DNA of 64,000 nt, from contig MKVK01000027.1 in NCBI GenBank assembly GCA_001898825.1, positions 23,420 to 87,419 on the forward strand, read 5' to 3'. This document shows, piece after piece, positions 39,530 through 50,517 of this stretch (its first letter is position 1; each line of letters opens with the position of its first letter). A program made the translations under genes and the position numbers. The notes below the pieces were generated by a model that did not search any database, was not told where the DNA came from, and worked only from the letters and a program-made list of their open reading frames with translations. Source of the stretch: Magnetospirillum sp. 64-120. Its GTDB lineage: Bacteria > Pseudomonadota > Alphaproteobacteria > Rhodospirillales > Magnetospirillaceae.

Positions 39530-40218
39530 GTCAGTTCTCCCTGTCTGTCGTCGGTGTTGGCCAGGATTTCGCGCACCATTTTCAGCCCGATAGGTTTGTG
39601 GCGCGACAGCGACTGGCGGTCCAGCCGCTCGACCATTTCCCCCAGGGCGGCGAAGCTGCGTTCGGCCCGGCCCAGGATATAGGTGACCACGTCCTCGCCC
39701 ACCCGCAACTGGCGGTCGGCGAACAATTTGACCAGGATGGCGGCCAACAGGCAATCGTCAGGCGCCCCGATGCCCACCGCGTGCAGCCCGCCCAGACGCG
39801 AGCGCAGGTCGGCCAGGGCGACCTTCAGCCGGGTCGGTGCCGACCGCCCGGCCAGCAGCAAGGTGGCGCCGGTTTCCTTGGTGCGGTTCCACAGATGGAA
39901 CAGGGCGGTTTCGTCGGCCAGATCGTCCAGGTCGTCGACGATGGTGACCGCATCCAACTGCATTCGCAGCGAGTCGTCGGCGTTCAGTTGCGAAGCCGGA
40001 ATGATCGGTGTGGTCAGGCCGTGATGGGCGCGGAACACTTCCAACAGATGGCTTTTGCCGCAGCCTTGCGGGCCGAACAAGGCCAAGGCGTGGTGCGGCC
40101 AGTCGGGCCAGCGTTCCAGCCAGGCCACGGCTTCGGCGTTGCACGGCGCCACCAGAAAATCATCACGGCCCAGGGCTGGGCGGTGGCCCAGATCCAGGGC
40201 CAACTGGCTGTCGGTCAC
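39520..40218 (-). CDS. hda: DnaA regulatory inactivator HdaA
   Basis: 232 residues. An N-terminal clamp-binding motif QLALDLG is followed by an AAA+ domain related to DnaA: LFGPQGCGKSHLL (Walker A), TIVDDLDDL (Walker B) and a box VII region near GEMVERLDRQSLSRHKPI. With the sliding clamp it promotes hydrolysis of DnaA-ATP to limit re-initiation. Starts at GTG 40218, whose GTGA overlaps the stop of the permease gene. Confidence 0.93.
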   Translation of the reverse strand: MTDSQLALDLGHRPALGRDDFLVAPCNAEAVAWLERWPDWPHHALALFGPQGCGKSHLLEVFRAHHGLTTPIIPASQLNADDSLRMQLDAVTIVDDLDDLADETALFHLWNRTKETGATLLLAGRSAPTRLKVALADLRSRLGGLHAVGIGAPDDCLLAAILVKLFADRQLRVGEDVVTYILGRAERSFAALGEMVERLDRQSLSRHKPIGLKMVREILANTDDRQGELTWI

Positions 40219-41276
40219 GGCATGTGCCCGTGATACAGCGACGACCGCAGATAGCGTTTCAGGGCCGAGCGCGACAGCACGCCGACGACGGACGCCACCG
40301 GCACCGCCAGCAACAGGCCGACAAAGCCGAACAGGCCGCCGCCAGCCAGCAGGGCGAACATGATCCACACCGGGTGCAGGCCGACCTTGTCGCCCACCAG
40401 CTTGGGCGTCAGCACGTTGCCTTCCAGCATCTGACCGGCCAGGAAGACGCCGGCCACCATGGCCGGCAGTTCCCAACTTTGGGTCTGGGCCAGGGCCAGG
40501 CCCACCCCGGTGACGAAGCCGGCGATCGACCCCAGATAGGGCACGAAGGACACGAATCCGGCGCCCAGGCCGATGACCAGGCCCAGATCCAGCCCGACCA
40601 GCGACAGGCCCAGGCCGTAAAAGGCGCCCAAAGCCAGGCAGACGCTGGCCTGACCGCGCAGGAACCCCGACAGGGTGCGGTTGATTTCGGCGACGTTGCC
40701 GCGAATGCTGTCGCGGTGTTCGCGCGGCAGCCAGGAATCCACCTTGGCGACCATGACGTCCCAGTCGCGCAGCATGTAGAAGGTGACGATGGGGGTGATG
40801 AACAGCAGCGACAGCACGTTCAGCACCGCCAACGAGCCGGTCAGCACCCGTTTGACGACGTTCAGCGCCCAAGTCACCGCCTCGCCGGCATGTTCGCCCA
40901 CCGAGGTGCGCAGCTTGTCCATGTCGCCCTTGGACAGCTTGCGCTTCAACTCGACGATCAGCGGGTGCAGGCGTTCGTTCAGGGTGTCCACATAGGTGGG
41001 AACCCGGTGGATGAAGTTGATGACCTGTTCCTGGATCACCGGCAGCAGGATCAGGCACAGGGCGATGACCACCAGGAAGAAGGTGCCGGTGATCAGGGCG
41101 GTGGCAGCGGTGCGCGACAGACCCGCCGTTTCCAGCCGGTCGGCCAGCGGGTCCAGGAAAAAGGCGATGGCCATGCCGGCGACGAAGGGCAGCAAAACGC
41201 CGCTGAGGACGTAAAGCGCCGCCAGGGCCACCGCCAATCCGGCCAGCCAGAATTTCAATCGCTGTCCCTGGGTCAT
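40215..41276 (-). CDS. AI-2E family (PerM-type) permease
   Basis: 353 residues with eight predicted membrane helices, an amphipathic middle section (PTYVDTLNERLHPLIVELKR) and the family segment LGFVPYLGS-like FVSFVPYLGSIAGF, then GNVLTPKLVGDKVGLHP. Transport substrate unknown; members act as quorum-signal exporters or sodium/proton antiporters. ATG 41276 sits two bases after the DUF2066 stop. Placement directly before hda is a common arrangement in related genomes as far as I recall. Confidence 0.88.
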   Translation of the reverse strand: MTQGQRLKFWLAGLAVALAALYVLSGVLLPFVAGMAIAFFLDPLADRLETAGLSRTAATALITGTFFLVVIALCLILLPVIQEQVINFIHRVPTYVDTLNERLHPLIVELKRKLSKGDMDKLRTSVGEHAGEAVTWALNVVKRVLTGSLAVLNVLSLLFITPIVTFYMLRDWDVMVAKVDSWLPREHRDSIRGNVAEINRTLSGFLRGQASVCLALGAFYGLGLSLVGLDLGLVIGLGAGFVSFVPYLGSIAGFVTGVGLALAQTQSWELPAMVAGVFLAGQMLEGNVLTPKLVGDKVGLHPVWIMFALLAGGGLFGFVGLLLAVPVASVVGVLSRSALKRYLRSSLYHGHMP

Positions 41277-41278
41277 GG

Positions 41279-42355
41279 TCAGTTCACCCCCACCGGGGTA
41301 ATGGTCCAGAAGCTGTCGCGCCATTCCAGATGCAGGCCTCCTTGTTCCAGCCCCTGCGCCACCTGTTCCGAGGTGCCGTTGACGTGCAGGATGACGGCGG
41401 CTTCGGCCCGCGACAGCGACACCAGCTCCCAGCGCTTGACCATTGGAACCCGGCCCAGACGTTCGCGGACCGCCATCCACTGGTTGAAGCCCGACAGCGG
41501 CACCAGCGCCGACACCGTGCCGGCTTCGCCGCCTTGATGCGACATCTGGCGCTGCAGGGCGTCCAGGGCACGCGACACGTCCTTGGCGGCGCGGGACAAA
41601 AGCGCGTCCACGCTTTCGCCCTCGGCCTGCTTATAGGACAGTTCGTCGAACGGCTTGGGCGTGGTGGGGCCGGCCTTCAGGGCGACGTCCAGCACCCGGC
41701 CGCGCAAGGTGGCGGCGGCCACCAGAACGTCGGGGGTGCGCCAGCGCGCCCCCAGGCTTTGCATGGCCAGCGAATCGCCGGCCAGGGCCTGGGTGGCGGT
41801 GATGGTCTGCATGTCGGCAAGGTCGCCCAAGGGCAGGATCATCGGCACCAGCCCGCCGCCGCGCAACGCCCCCCAGGCGGCGCGCCAGGGGTTGGGGTCA
41901 TCCCAAAGCGTGGCGCGGCCGTCCTCGGCGACGAAGACCGGGGCCACCACCACCGGGCGGGTGCGGCCCTCGGCCACCTGGACGCCGGCCGATTGCAGCA
42001 GGCGTTTGACATGGGCCGGGTTGAAGCGTACGGCGTAGCTGGCGATATAGCGGTTGCCGACGCTGCGTTCCTGCTCGACCGTGAAGTCGCGCACATATTC
42101 CACCCCGTCGGCGGCCGGCAGCTTGGACCGGGCGTCGCCGGCCAGACGCTCCAGCAAGGCGGCGAAGGCCTGACGCTGGGCTTCGGTGATGGCCTGGTCC
42201 TTGGCGGCCTGGGCTGAGCCAGCGGTGACGTCGACCTCGACCCCTTGCACGGTGTAGGGATCGAACAGGGTCTGCGCCCGACCGAGCGGGGCGCACAGCA
42301 GGGTCACGAAAGCGGCCACCACGGCCAAGGTGCCGGCAAGGCGAAGAGAATGCAT
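41279..42355 (-). CDS. Secreted DUF2066 protein
   Basis: 358 residues from ATG 42355, with an N-terminal signal peptide ([20 protein letters not shown], cut near ARA/QT) and the DUF2066 features [26 protein letters not shown] and [12 protein letters not shown] (given here in part: [15 protein letters not shown]). Function unknown. It is the first gene of the DUF2066-perM-hda-SDR-lysE unit and divergent from purM. Confidence 0.85.
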   Translation of the reverse strand: MHSLRLAGTLAVVAAFVTLLCAPLGRAQTLFDPYTVQGVEVDVTAGSAQAAKDQAITEAQRQAFAALLERLAGDARSKLPAADGVEYVRDFTVEQERSVGNRYIASYAVRFNPAHVKRLLQSAGVQVAEGRTRPVVVAPVFVAEDGRATLWDDPNPWRAAWGALRGGGLVPMILPLGDLADMQTITATQALAGDSLAMQSLGARWRTPDVLVAAATLRGRVLDVALKAGPTTPKPFDELSYKQAEGESVDALLSRAAKDVSRALDALQRQMSHQGGEAGTVSALVPLSGFNQWMAVRERLGRVPMVKRWELVSLSRAEAAVILHVNGTSEQVAQGLEQGGLHLEWRDSFWTITPVGVN

Positions 42356-42423
42356 TGCAAACCGTCCGGGTTGGAGTATCTTCGGCCCGCATGGCGGCAG
42401 CCATGGGTTGGGCCTTTGACCTG

Positions 42424-43553
<1,130 letters not shown>

Positions 43554-43554
<1 letters not shown>

Positions 43555-44198
43555 TGGTCAAGAAGAAGGTGGGAGTCCTGGTCTCGGGCCGGGGCTCCAA
43601 CCTGCAGGCCTTGCTGGACGCCAGTTCGGACCCCGCCTTTCCGGCGGAAATCGTGCTGGTGGTCAGCAATGTCGCCGGTGCTTTCGCCCTGGAACGGGCG
43701 GCCAAGGCCGGGGTGCCCACCTGCGTGGTGTCCCACAAGGATTATGCCAGCCGCGAGGCATTCGACGCCGTCATGGACGGACATCTGCGCGCAGCCGGGG
43801 TCGAGATTGTCTGTCTGGCCGGTTTCATGCGCCTGCTGTCGTCGTCTTTCGTGCGTGGCTGGGAAGGGCGGATGATCAATATCCATCCGTCGCTGCTGCC
43901 CAGCTTCAAGGGGCTGCACACCCATGCCCAGGCCATCGAGGCCGGGGTCAAGCTGCATGGCTGCACCGTCCATCTGGTGACCTCGGACCTGGACGACGGC
44001 CCTATCCTGGTTCAGGCGGCGGTGCCGGTTCTGGCCGACGACACCCCGGATTCCCTGGCGGCGCGGGTTTTGGAACAGGAACACAAAGCCTATCCCCAGG
44101 CCTTGCGTCTGTTGGCCGAGGGCAAGGTCACCGTCGAGGGCCGGCGTGCCCTGATCCACGGTCCAGGCGTTAATATTCCGGTTAATCCGGCGCCTTAA
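43554..44198 (+). CDS. purN: Phosphoribosylglycinamide formyltransferase
   Basis: 214 residues. N-terminal VGVLVSGRGSNLQALLDA, then the folate/catalytic segment MINIHPSLLPSFKGLHTH with the active-site N-x-H, and the DLDDGPILVQ loop with the catalytic Asp. Transfers formyl from 10-formyl-THF in purine synthesis. ATG 43554 overlaps the purM stop (TGATG); an upstream TTG is less likely. Confidence 0.96.
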
Positions 44199-44267
44199 TC
44201 TTGTCGTTTTCCCGGTTCAGCCTACATGCGGATGCCATCCGTATGGATGGGTGAGCGGGAGCCCAAG

Positions 44268-45887
44268 ATGAAACTCAGCGACTTTTCAATTCCCACGCGC
44301 GTCGGCGGCGGCTTCGCCATGGTGCTGGTCCTGCTGGCCGTGGTGGCCGGAATCGGTGCCTTTGGCATCGTTTCGGGGCGCCAGGCCCTGGACATCTATT
44401 CCGACGAGGCGGAAAGCGCCATCCTGGTCAAGGAAGCCGACAGCCAGTTCGAGACCTTGCGCCGTCATCTCACCCAGGGCGATCACACCAACGCCGCCCA
44501 GGTGCTGACCAATGTGGAAAAGCTGCTGGAACAGGCCCGGCCGGCGGCCGGCACCGCCGAGCTTCGATCCGGCCTGCAAGGCGTGGTCACGCTTTTGGGC
44601 AATTATCGGGTCGGCCTTGAAGCGTTGGCCAAGGATCCGTCTTCCCTGAACGACCTGTCCAAGGTGGGCGACCGCGTCAGCGAGGCGCTGGACCAACTTG
44701 AACAGGTCCAGTTCAGTCATTTGCAGGCCGTGGAAAAGCAGGCCAAGGATGACGCCGCCTTGCATCAGATCGAGGATCTGGTCCTGTCCGCCCTGGCTTT
44801 GGTGGTGGGTGTCGCCGCCGCGCTGGTGATCGGGCGCGGCATCGCCCGGCCGCTGAACGCCATGACCGCCGCCATGGACAAGCTGGCCATGGGGGACCTG
44901 GACACCGTGGTGCCGACAGCCGACGGCAAGGACGAGATCGCCGCCATGGCCAAGGCTTTGTCGGTGTTCAAATCCAATGGTCTGGAACGGCGCCGGCTGG
45001 AGTCCCAGGCCCAGGCGGAAACCCAGGCCCGTCTTGACCGCCAAGTCCGTATCGATCGCCTGACCGCCGAGTTCGACGCCCGTGCCGCCGAACTGGTGCG
45101 GGCCGTGGCCGGGGCGTCGGCGACTTTGTCCGACACCGCGTCGGGCATGTCGGCGGCGGCGGACCAAACCTCGTCCCAGGCCACTGCCGTGGCGGCGGCT
45201 TCGACCCAGGCATCCGCCAATGTGGAAACCGTGGCGGCGGCCGCCGAGGAACTGTCGGCCTCGATCACCGAGATTTCCCGTCAGGTCGCCCATTCCAACG
45301 TCATTTCCCTGAAGGCCGCCGACGAAGCCAAGCGCACCGACAGCGAAGTCCGCCATTTGTCCGACGCGGCGGCGCGCATCACCGAAGTGGTGCAGCTGAT
45401 CAACGACATCGCCAGCCAGACCAACCTTTTGGCCTTGAACGCTACCATCGAGGCGGCGCGGGCCGGCGACGCCGGCAAGGGCTTTGCCGTGGTGGCCGGC
45501 GAGGTGAAAAGCCTGGCCAACCAGACCACCCGTGCCACCGAGGAAATCGGCAGCCAGATCAGCGCCGTGCAGGAACGGACCCGTGCCGTGGTCGCCGCCA
45601 TCGACGGCATCGGCGCGGTGATCACCGAGGTCAGCCAGATCGCCGGTTCCATCGCCGCGGCGGTGGAACAGCAAGCCGCCGCCACCGCTGAAATCGCTCG
45701 CAACGTCGAACAGGCGGCGGCCGGCACGGCGGAAGTCAACGCCACCATCACCGGCGTCCAGCAGGCCGCCGCCGATACCGGCCAAGCCGCGGGTACGGTT
45801 CTGTCGGCGTCGCGGACGTTGTCGTCCCAGGCGGACAGCCTGCGGCAGACGGTGGACGGCTTCCTGGCCCAGGTGAAACAGGCCTAG
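44268..45887 (+). CDS. Methyl-accepting chemotaxis protein
   Basis: 539 residues: helix 1 (about 15-37), a four-helix-bundle periplasmic domain (40-170), helix 2 (178-200), HAMP ([18 protein letters not shown]) and a cytoplasmic signalling hairpin with the tip [20 protein letters not shown]. Signals to CheA. Ligand unknown. ATG 44268 follows GGGAG by seven bases; the earlier in-frame ATGs lack one. Stands alone downstream of purN. Confidence 0.95.
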   Translation: MKLSDFSIPTRVGGGFAMVLVLLAVVAGIGAFGIVSGRQALDIYSDEAESAILVKEADSQFETLRRHLTQGDHTNAAQVLTNVEKLLEQARPAAGTAELRSGLQGVVTLLGNYRVGLEALAKDPSSLNDLSKVGDRVSEALDQLEQVQFSHLQAVEKQAKDDAALHQIEDLVLSALALVVGVAAALVIGRGIARPLNAMTAAMDKLAMGDLDTVVPTADGKDEIAAMAKALSVFKSNGLERRRLESQAQAETQARLDRQVRIDRLTAEFDARAAELVRAVAGASATLSDTASGMSAAADQTSSQATAVAAASTQASANVETVAAAAEELSASITEISRQVAHSNVISLKAADEAKRTDSEVRHLSDAAARITEVVQLINDIASQTNLLALNATIEAARAGDAGKGFAVVAGEVKSLANQTTRATEEIGSQISAVQERTRAVVAAIDGIGAVITEVSQIAGSIAAAVEQQAAATAEIARNVEQAAAGTAEVNATITGVQQAAADTGQAAGTVLSASRTLSSQADSLRQTVDGFLAQVKQA

Positions 45888-46019
45888 AACCTTTTTCGAT
45901 CTGATACGGTCAGAGCGGAAAAGGTGACAAGCCCGCGCGGCGTCTGAGCGGGCCCGGCACGGGCCGTACAGACAAAACGAGAGCCGGTTCGGTTCGAGCG
46001 GAAACGGCCCTAGAATGCC

Positions 46020-46052
46020 GGCCCCTGATTTGATAAATCAGGGGCCGTGCTT
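46020..46052 (+). terminator. Strong hairpin downstream of the chemoreceptor
   Basis: Perfect 12-bp stem: GGCCCCTGATTT (46020-46031), loop GAT, AAATCAGGGGCC (46035-46046), followed by GTGCTTTT. Likely terminator for the upstream transcript. The rest of 45888-46112 has only short GC-rich inverted repeats and no gene. Confidence 0.7.
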
Positions 46053-46124
46053 TTCCCCGGCACCAAGGATTCCGCCGCCATCGGGTTCGTCATCGGGGGA
46101 CGAAACCAATGACGGGAGGACTCT

Positions 46125-46412
46125 GTGCGGCAATCCTATTTCACCACCTATACCGGGGTGCGTCTGCCCCTGCGTCTGGTCGGCCCGTTGACCGAGGCCG
46201 AGATCAACAACCGCAACACCTTCATCCTGGCCACTTTCGACGGCGCCGACCGTCTGGTGGCGGTCCACAAGAAGGTCTATGGCGAGGTGGTGCTGGGGCA
46301 TGAATACCTCTATCACGACAACGGCGCGCTTAAGCGCGCCGAGATCACCATCCATGACGAGGATGAAGAGGTCACGGTGCTGGAATTCGACGAAGCCGGC
46401 GCGCCGGTCTAA
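46125..46412 (+). CDS. Small conserved-looking protein, unknown function
   Basis: 95 residues starting at GTG 46125, five bases after GGGAGGA. Sequence begins MRQSYFTTYTGVRLPLRLVG and has LTEAEINNRNTFIL in the middle, with an acidic C-terminus (HDEDEEVTVLEFDEAG). No membrane helix. It recalls a DUF6156-type protein but I cannot confirm that. Flanked by hairpins on both sides, so probably transcribed alone. Confidence 0.7.
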   Translation: MRQSYFTTYTGVRLPLRLVGPLTEAEINNRNTFILATFDGADRLVAVHKKVYGEVVLGHEYLYHDNGALKRAEITIHDEDEEVTVLEFDEAGAPV

Positions 46413-46425
46413 GCGCGTGTCATGG

Positions 46426-46448
46426 ATGGCCGGGTCACGCCCGGCCAT
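46426..46448. repeat. Palindromic intergenic element 1
   Basis: Perfect inverted repeat ATGGCCGGG (46426-46434) / CCCGGCCAT (46440-46448) with a 5-base loop. It lies 17 bases from a second palindrome of the same general build. Resembles the dispersed palindromic repeats common between genes in alphaproteobacteria. Confidence 0.65.
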
Positions 46449-46465
46449 GACGGCCAGACATTGTC

Positions 46466-46488
46466 ATGCCCGGACTTGATCCGGGCAT
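46466..46488. repeat. Palindromic intergenic element 2
   Basis: Perfect inverted repeat ATGCCCGGA (46466-46474) / TCCGGGCAT (46480-46488) with loop CTTGA. The wider form TGTCATGCCCGGACTTGATC is a very common alphaproteobacterial intergenic repeat. Confidence 0.7.
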
Positions 46489-46511
46489 CCATGCAAACCC
46501 GGTGATCCGGC

Positions 46512-46538
46512 AAAAAAGAAGGGGGGCCGAAGCCCCCC
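46512..46538 (-). terminator. Intrinsic terminator of the hflK-degP operon
   Basis: Stem GGGGGGC/GCCCCCC-type (46521-46538) with a tight CGAA loop; on the minus strand it is followed by a run of T (A run at 46512-46517). Ten bases past the degP stop. Confidence 0.9.
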
Positions 46539-46547
46539 TTTGTCGTC

Positions 46548-48026
46548 TTACTTCTTCTTTCCTTCCGCCAGCGGCAGCGCCACATAGCGCAGTGCCTGTG
46601 GGTTTTCCACCCGAAGCAGCAGGAACTTCTGGTTGGACGCCTTGGCCGCTTCCACCGCCTTGACCAGATCGGCGGGGGCGCGCACCGGCTTGTTGCCGGC
46701 TTCGATGATGACGTCGCCGGGCTTGATGCCCTTTTCCGAGGCCGGGCCGTCCTTGACGTCGGTGACCACCAGACCGGCGGTGTCCTCTTCCAGGCCGAAA
46801 CGTTCCCGCAGGGCCGGGGTCAGGGGCGACACGGTCAGGCCGGTTCCGGTGATGCTTTGACCGGCGGACTGGGCCTGGGGCTTGTCCGGGGTCTTGGCGG
46901 CGACTTCTTCCGGTTCTTCCGGCAGCTCGCCCACCGCCACGTCGATGGTCTGCCGCTTGCCGTCGCGCCAGATTTCCACCGGCACCTTCTTGTTGATGGC
47001 GGTTTCGGCGACGATGCGCGGCAGCTTGCGCATTTCGTTGATGTCGCGGCCGTCGAACTTCAAGATGACGTCGCCGGGCTTCAGCTTGGCCTTGGCCGCC
47101 GGGCCGCCGTCGTTGACCGACGCGATCAGGGCGCCCTTGGGTTCGTTCAAGCCCATGGATTCGGCCAGTTCCGGGTCCAGGGACTGGATGCGCACGCCCA
47201 GCCAGCCGCGACGGGTCTTGCCGAAGGCCTTCAGGTCGTCGATCACCGGCTTGGCCAGCGACGCCGGGATGGCGAAGCCGATGCCGATCGAGCCGCCGGA
47301 CGGCGAGAAGATGGCGGTGTTGATACCGATCACTTCGCCGGCGCCGTTGAACAGCGGGCCACCGGAATTGCCCCGGTTGATCGAGGCGTCGGTCTGGATG
47401 AAGTCGTCATAGGGACCGGCCTGGATGTCGCGGGCGCGGGCCGAGACGATGCCGGCGGTCACCGTGCCGCCCAGGCCGAACGGGTTGCCGATGGCCAGAA
47501 CCCAGTCACCGATGCGGGCCTGGTCGGAATTGCCCCACGGCACCGCCACCAGCGACTTCTTCCCCGGCTCGATCTTCAGCACCGCCAAGTCGGTCTTGGT
47601 GTCGCGGCCGACCAGGGTGGCCTTGTGGGTGGTGTCGTCATGAAGCGTGACGGTGATCTCGTCGGCGTCGGCGATGACGTGGTTGTTGGTCACCACATAG
47701 CCGCTGGCGTCGATGATGAATCCGGACCCCAGGGACGTGGCCCGCTTGGGGGCCTGGTCGGGCTTGCCCTGACGTTCCAGGAATTCCTTGAAGAAGTCCT
47801 CGAACGGCGAACCGGGGGGGAATTGCGGCATCTCGGGGATGCGGTCGGAATTCTTGATGGTCTGGGTGGTCGAAATGTTGACCACCGCCGGCAGCAGTCG
47901 TTCCGCCAGGTCGGCGAAGCTGGTGGGGGCTTCGCGGGCGAAAGCGGCGGCCGAGTGGACGACCAGGGCCAACGCGGTGACGGCGGACACCATCCACCGG
48001 CGCGAGACATTCATGGGGCTGGGCAC
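46548..48026 (-). CDS. degP: DegP/HtrA-type periplasmic serine protease
   Basis: About 492 residues: signal peptide (to AAAFA), trypsin-like domain with the triad in VTNNHVIADADEI (His), TDLAVLKIE (Asp) and INRGNSGGPLF (Ser), then two PDZ domains (about 270-360 and 385-480). Degrades misfolded envelope proteins. GTG 48026 best fits the GGAGGG ribosome site (8 bases); TTG 48029 and ATG 48014 are alternatives. Last gene of the hflK-hflC-DUF2065-degP operon. Confidence 0.95.
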   Translation of the reverse strand: MPSPMNVSRRWMVSAVTALALVVHSAAAFAREAPTSFADLAERLLPAVVNISTTQTIKNSDRIPEMPQFPPGSPFEDFFKEFLERQGKPDQAPKRATSLGSGFIIDASGYVVTNNHVIADADEITVTLHDDTTHKATLVGRDTKTDLAVLKIEPGKKSLVAVPWGNSDQARIGDWVLAIGNPFGLGGTVTAGIVSARARDIQAGPYDDFIQTDASINRGNSGGPLFNGAGEVIGINTAIFSPSGGSIGIGFAIPASLAKPVIDDLKAFGKTRRGWLGVRIQSLDPELAESMGLNEPKGALIASVNDGGPAAKAKLKPGDVILKFDGRDINEMRKLPRIVAETAINKKVPVEIWRDGKRQTIDVAVGELPEEPEEVAAKTPDKPQAQSAGQSITGTGLTVSPLTPALRERFGLEEDTAGLVVTDVKDGPASEKGIKPGDVIIEAGNKPVRAPADLVKAVEAAKASNQKFLLLRVENPQALRYVALPLAEGKKK

Positions 48027-48084
48027 CAAAGGAACCCTCCTTCAACTAAGGGGATAAGCGCTCTGATGCTACGTTTATAGGAAA

Positions 48085-48285
48085 CTATGGCGTTATCAAG
48101 GCGGAACGCAGGAAATACAGCAGGCCGACCGCCAAAAAGGCGACGACCAGCCCCATGCGGCGCAGGGACTGGTCGGGAAGGGCCAAAATCGTCGCCATGG
48201 CCCGGCGCATGGCGTCGGGGAACGCCGCATAGGCGATACCCTCGAACGCCACCGCCAGGCACAGGGCGGTCAACAGGTCGATCAA
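48085..48285 (-). CDS. DUF2065 small membrane protein
   Basis: 66 residues with two membrane helices: LLTALCLAVAFEGIAYAAF and LVVAFLAVGLLYFLRS, typical of DUF2065 (YjeT-like). The start is TTG 48285, overlapping the hflC stop as TTGA. Position between hflC and degP is a conserved arrangement in alphaproteobacteria; role unknown. Confidence 0.88.
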   Translation of the reverse strand: MIDLLTALCLAVAFEGIAYAAFPDAMRRAMATILALPDQSLRRMGLVVAFLAVGLLYFLRSALITP

Positions 48286-49145
48286 CGATTGCGGCCGCTG
48301 AACGTATCCAGGTACTTGTCGGTGGGCGACAGCACGAACGAGGTGTTGTCCGACAGCGCCGAGCGATAGGTTTCCAGCGAACGCCAGAATTTATAGAAGG
48401 TGGCGCTGCGGTTATAGGCCTCGTTGAAGATGCGCGACGATTCGGTGTCGCCCTGAGACCGCAGGATGTTGGCCTGACGCTCGGCCTCGGCCAGGATCAC
48501 CGTCTTCTCACGATCGGCGCGGGCGCGGATCTGCTGACCCCATTCGAAACCCTGGGCGCGCAGTTCCTTGGCCTGGCGTTCGCGTTCCGACTTCATGCGG
48601 TCATAGATGGACTGGCTGGTTTCTTCCGGCAGGTCGGCACGGCGCACGCGGACGTCCACCACGCTGATGCCATAGGCGGCCGAGCGTTCGGTGACTTCCT
48701 TCAGGATGTCTTCCATGATGCGGACGCGTTCTTCCGACAAGATGGAGGGCAGCATCACCTGACCCATCACCCGGCGCATGGCCGACGACACAACCTGCGA
48801 CATCTGGGCGCGGGCGTTGGTCTCGTTCTTCAGGGTCTGATAGAACTTCAGCGGGTCTTCGATGCGATAGCGGGCGAAGGTGTCGACCACGATCCGCTTG
48901 GAATCGCCCAGGATGATTTCCTCGGCCGGCGGGTCCAGCGGCAACAGACGCAGGTCGTAACGCACCACGTCCTCGATGAACGGCACCTTGAAGTGCAGGC
49001 CTGGGTCCTTGATGGTGGCGCGGTGCGCGCCCAGACGCAGAACCAGGGCCTGTTCGGCCTGGTTGACCACGTAAAGCGACGAGCCGGCGACGATCATCAG
49101 CGCACCGATGGCGGCGGCGGCGAAGGGCAGCATGCGCGGGTTCAT
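48282..49145 (-). CDS. hflC: HflC, protease-modulating SPFH protein
   Basis: 287 residues: N-terminal membrane anchor (7-27), SPFH/Band 7 domain (KVPFIEDVVRYDLRLL), and a helical C-terminal region with MKSERERQAKELRAQGFEWG. With HflK it forms a large cage around FtsH in the inner membrane. ATG overlaps the hflK stop (ATGA). Confidence 0.96.
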   Translation of the reverse strand: MNPRMLPFAAAAIGALMIVAGSSLYVVNQAEQALVLRLGAHRATIKDPGLHFKVPFIEDVVRYDLRLLPLDPPAEEIILGDSKRIVVDTFARYRIEDPLKFYQTLKNETNARAQMSQVVSSAMRRVMGQVMLPSILSEERVRIMEDILKEVTERSAAYGISVVDVRVRRADLPEETSQSIYDRMKSERERQAKELRAQGFEWGQQIRARADREKTVILAEAERQANILRSQGDTESSRIFNEAYNRSATFYKFWRSLETYRSALSDNTSFVLSPTDKYLDTFSGRNR

Positions 49146-50284
49146 TGGGCACCTCCCTTCTTCAGCATTTCATTCAGCGGCAGATAGGGCACGGTGCCCT
49201 TGCTGCTGTCCATGATGATCTTGGGGGCGTCCTTCAGCACCTGTTCCATGGTCTCCATGTAAAGGCGGTCCTCGGTGACCTGGGGCGCCTGCTTCCAGGC
49301 GTCGTACAGCGCCAGGAAGCGCTTGGTCTCGCCCTGGGCCTTGTTCAGCACCTGCTCTTTGTAGGCTTCGGCGTCCTGGACCATCTTTTCCGCCTCGCCG
49401 CGGGCGCGGGGGATGATGTCGTTGCGATAGGCCTCGGCCTCGTTGCGGGCGCGTTCCTGGTCGGCGCGGGCGCGCTGGACGTCGTTGAAGGCGTCGATGA
49501 CGGCGGCCGGCGGTTCCACCTTCTGCAACTGCATCTGGGTGATCAGGATGCCGGCGTCGTACGAATCCAGCAGGCGCTGCAATTCGGTGCGGGCCGCGTC
49601 GGCGATGGGCTGACGCTTGTCCGACAAAGCCGCCTGGATGGGGTTGCGGCCGATCATGTCGCGCATGGCGCTTTCGGCGGCCATCTTCACCGTGCCTTCG
49701 GGGTCACGGATGTTGAACAGGTACTTGCCGGCGTCCTTGATCTGCCAGAACACGGTGAAGTCGGCTTCGACGATGTTTTCGTCGCCGGTCAGCATGCGGC
49801 TTTCCTCGGGGACGTCGCGACCGGTATTGCGGTCGAAGCGTGAATCGCCGGCGGCGCGGAAGCCCAGCTGCAGCTGGTTGATCTTGGTGACCTGGGGCAG
49901 CAGCACCGTTTCGATGGGATAGGGCAGGTGATAGCGCAGGCCCGGCTCGGTGGTGTCGACCCACTTGCCGAAGCGCAGGACCACGCCCTGCTGGTCGGGC
50001 TGAACCCGGTAGATGCCGGTGGCCGCCCAGCCGGCGATGGCCAGGGCCACCAGCAGCCCCACGCCCTTGACGCCCAGGCTTCCGCCGCCGCCCGGCATGG
50101 CCTTGCGCAGCTTGTCCTGGCCCTTGCGCAGGATGTCCTCGATGTCCGGGCCGTTGCTGCCTGGTCCGCGTCCCCACGGACCGCCGCCATTGCCGCCACC
50201 ATTGCCCCACGGGCCGCCGTTATTGCCGCCGCCGCCGCCGCCCCAAGGGCCGCCGCCACCGTTTCCACCCGAATTCCAAGGCAT
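49142..50284 (-). CDS. hflK: HflK, FtsH-modulating SPFH protein
   Basis: 380 residues. The N-terminal 50 are Gly/Asn/Trp-rich low-complexity sequence (GGGGNNGGPWGNGGG), followed by a membrane helix (about 77-95), the SPFH domain (YRVQPDQQGVVLRFG, DVNIVEA-like DENIVEADFTVFWQI) and a coiled C-terminal part. Partner of HflC. First gene of the operon, divergent from mrp across 233 bases. Confidence 0.95.
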   Translation of the reverse strand: MPWNSGGNGGGGPWGGGGGGNNGGPWGNGGGNGGGPWGRGPGSNGPDIEDILRKGQDKLRKAMPGGGGSLGVKGVGLLVALAIAGWAATGIYRVQPDQQGVVLRFGKWVDTTEPGLRYHLPYPIETVLLPQVTKINQLQLGFRAAGDSRFDRNTGRDVPEESRMLTGDENIVEADFTVFWQIKDAGKYLFNIRDPEGTVKMAAESAMRDMIGRNPIQAALSDKRQPIADAARTELQRLLDSYDAGILITQMQLQKVEPPAAVIDAFNDVQRARADQERARNEAEAYRNDIIPRARGEAEKMVQDAEAYKEQVLNKAQGETKRFLALYDAWKQAPQVTEDRLYMETMEQVLKDAPKIIMDSSKGTVPYLPLNEMLKKGGAQ

Positions 50285-50517
50285 GCGCGTTCCTTTTCGC
50301 TATGCGTTCATACTGGCCTTATAGGCCACCCACCGCCCCGACGCAACGCGGGCTGGCGAGGCCGCGGGGTTTGTGCCCATATGGAGAAAGAACCGACCGA
50401 TTCAAGCGATGATCCGAAAGGGGGGCTTTCCAAAGTCAAGGCGGCCCCTTATATGAGTGAATTATTGTTCAAGCCGTATTTTTATTGCGTTGCAACATTC
50501 AGGGGAAGAGGAAGTTC

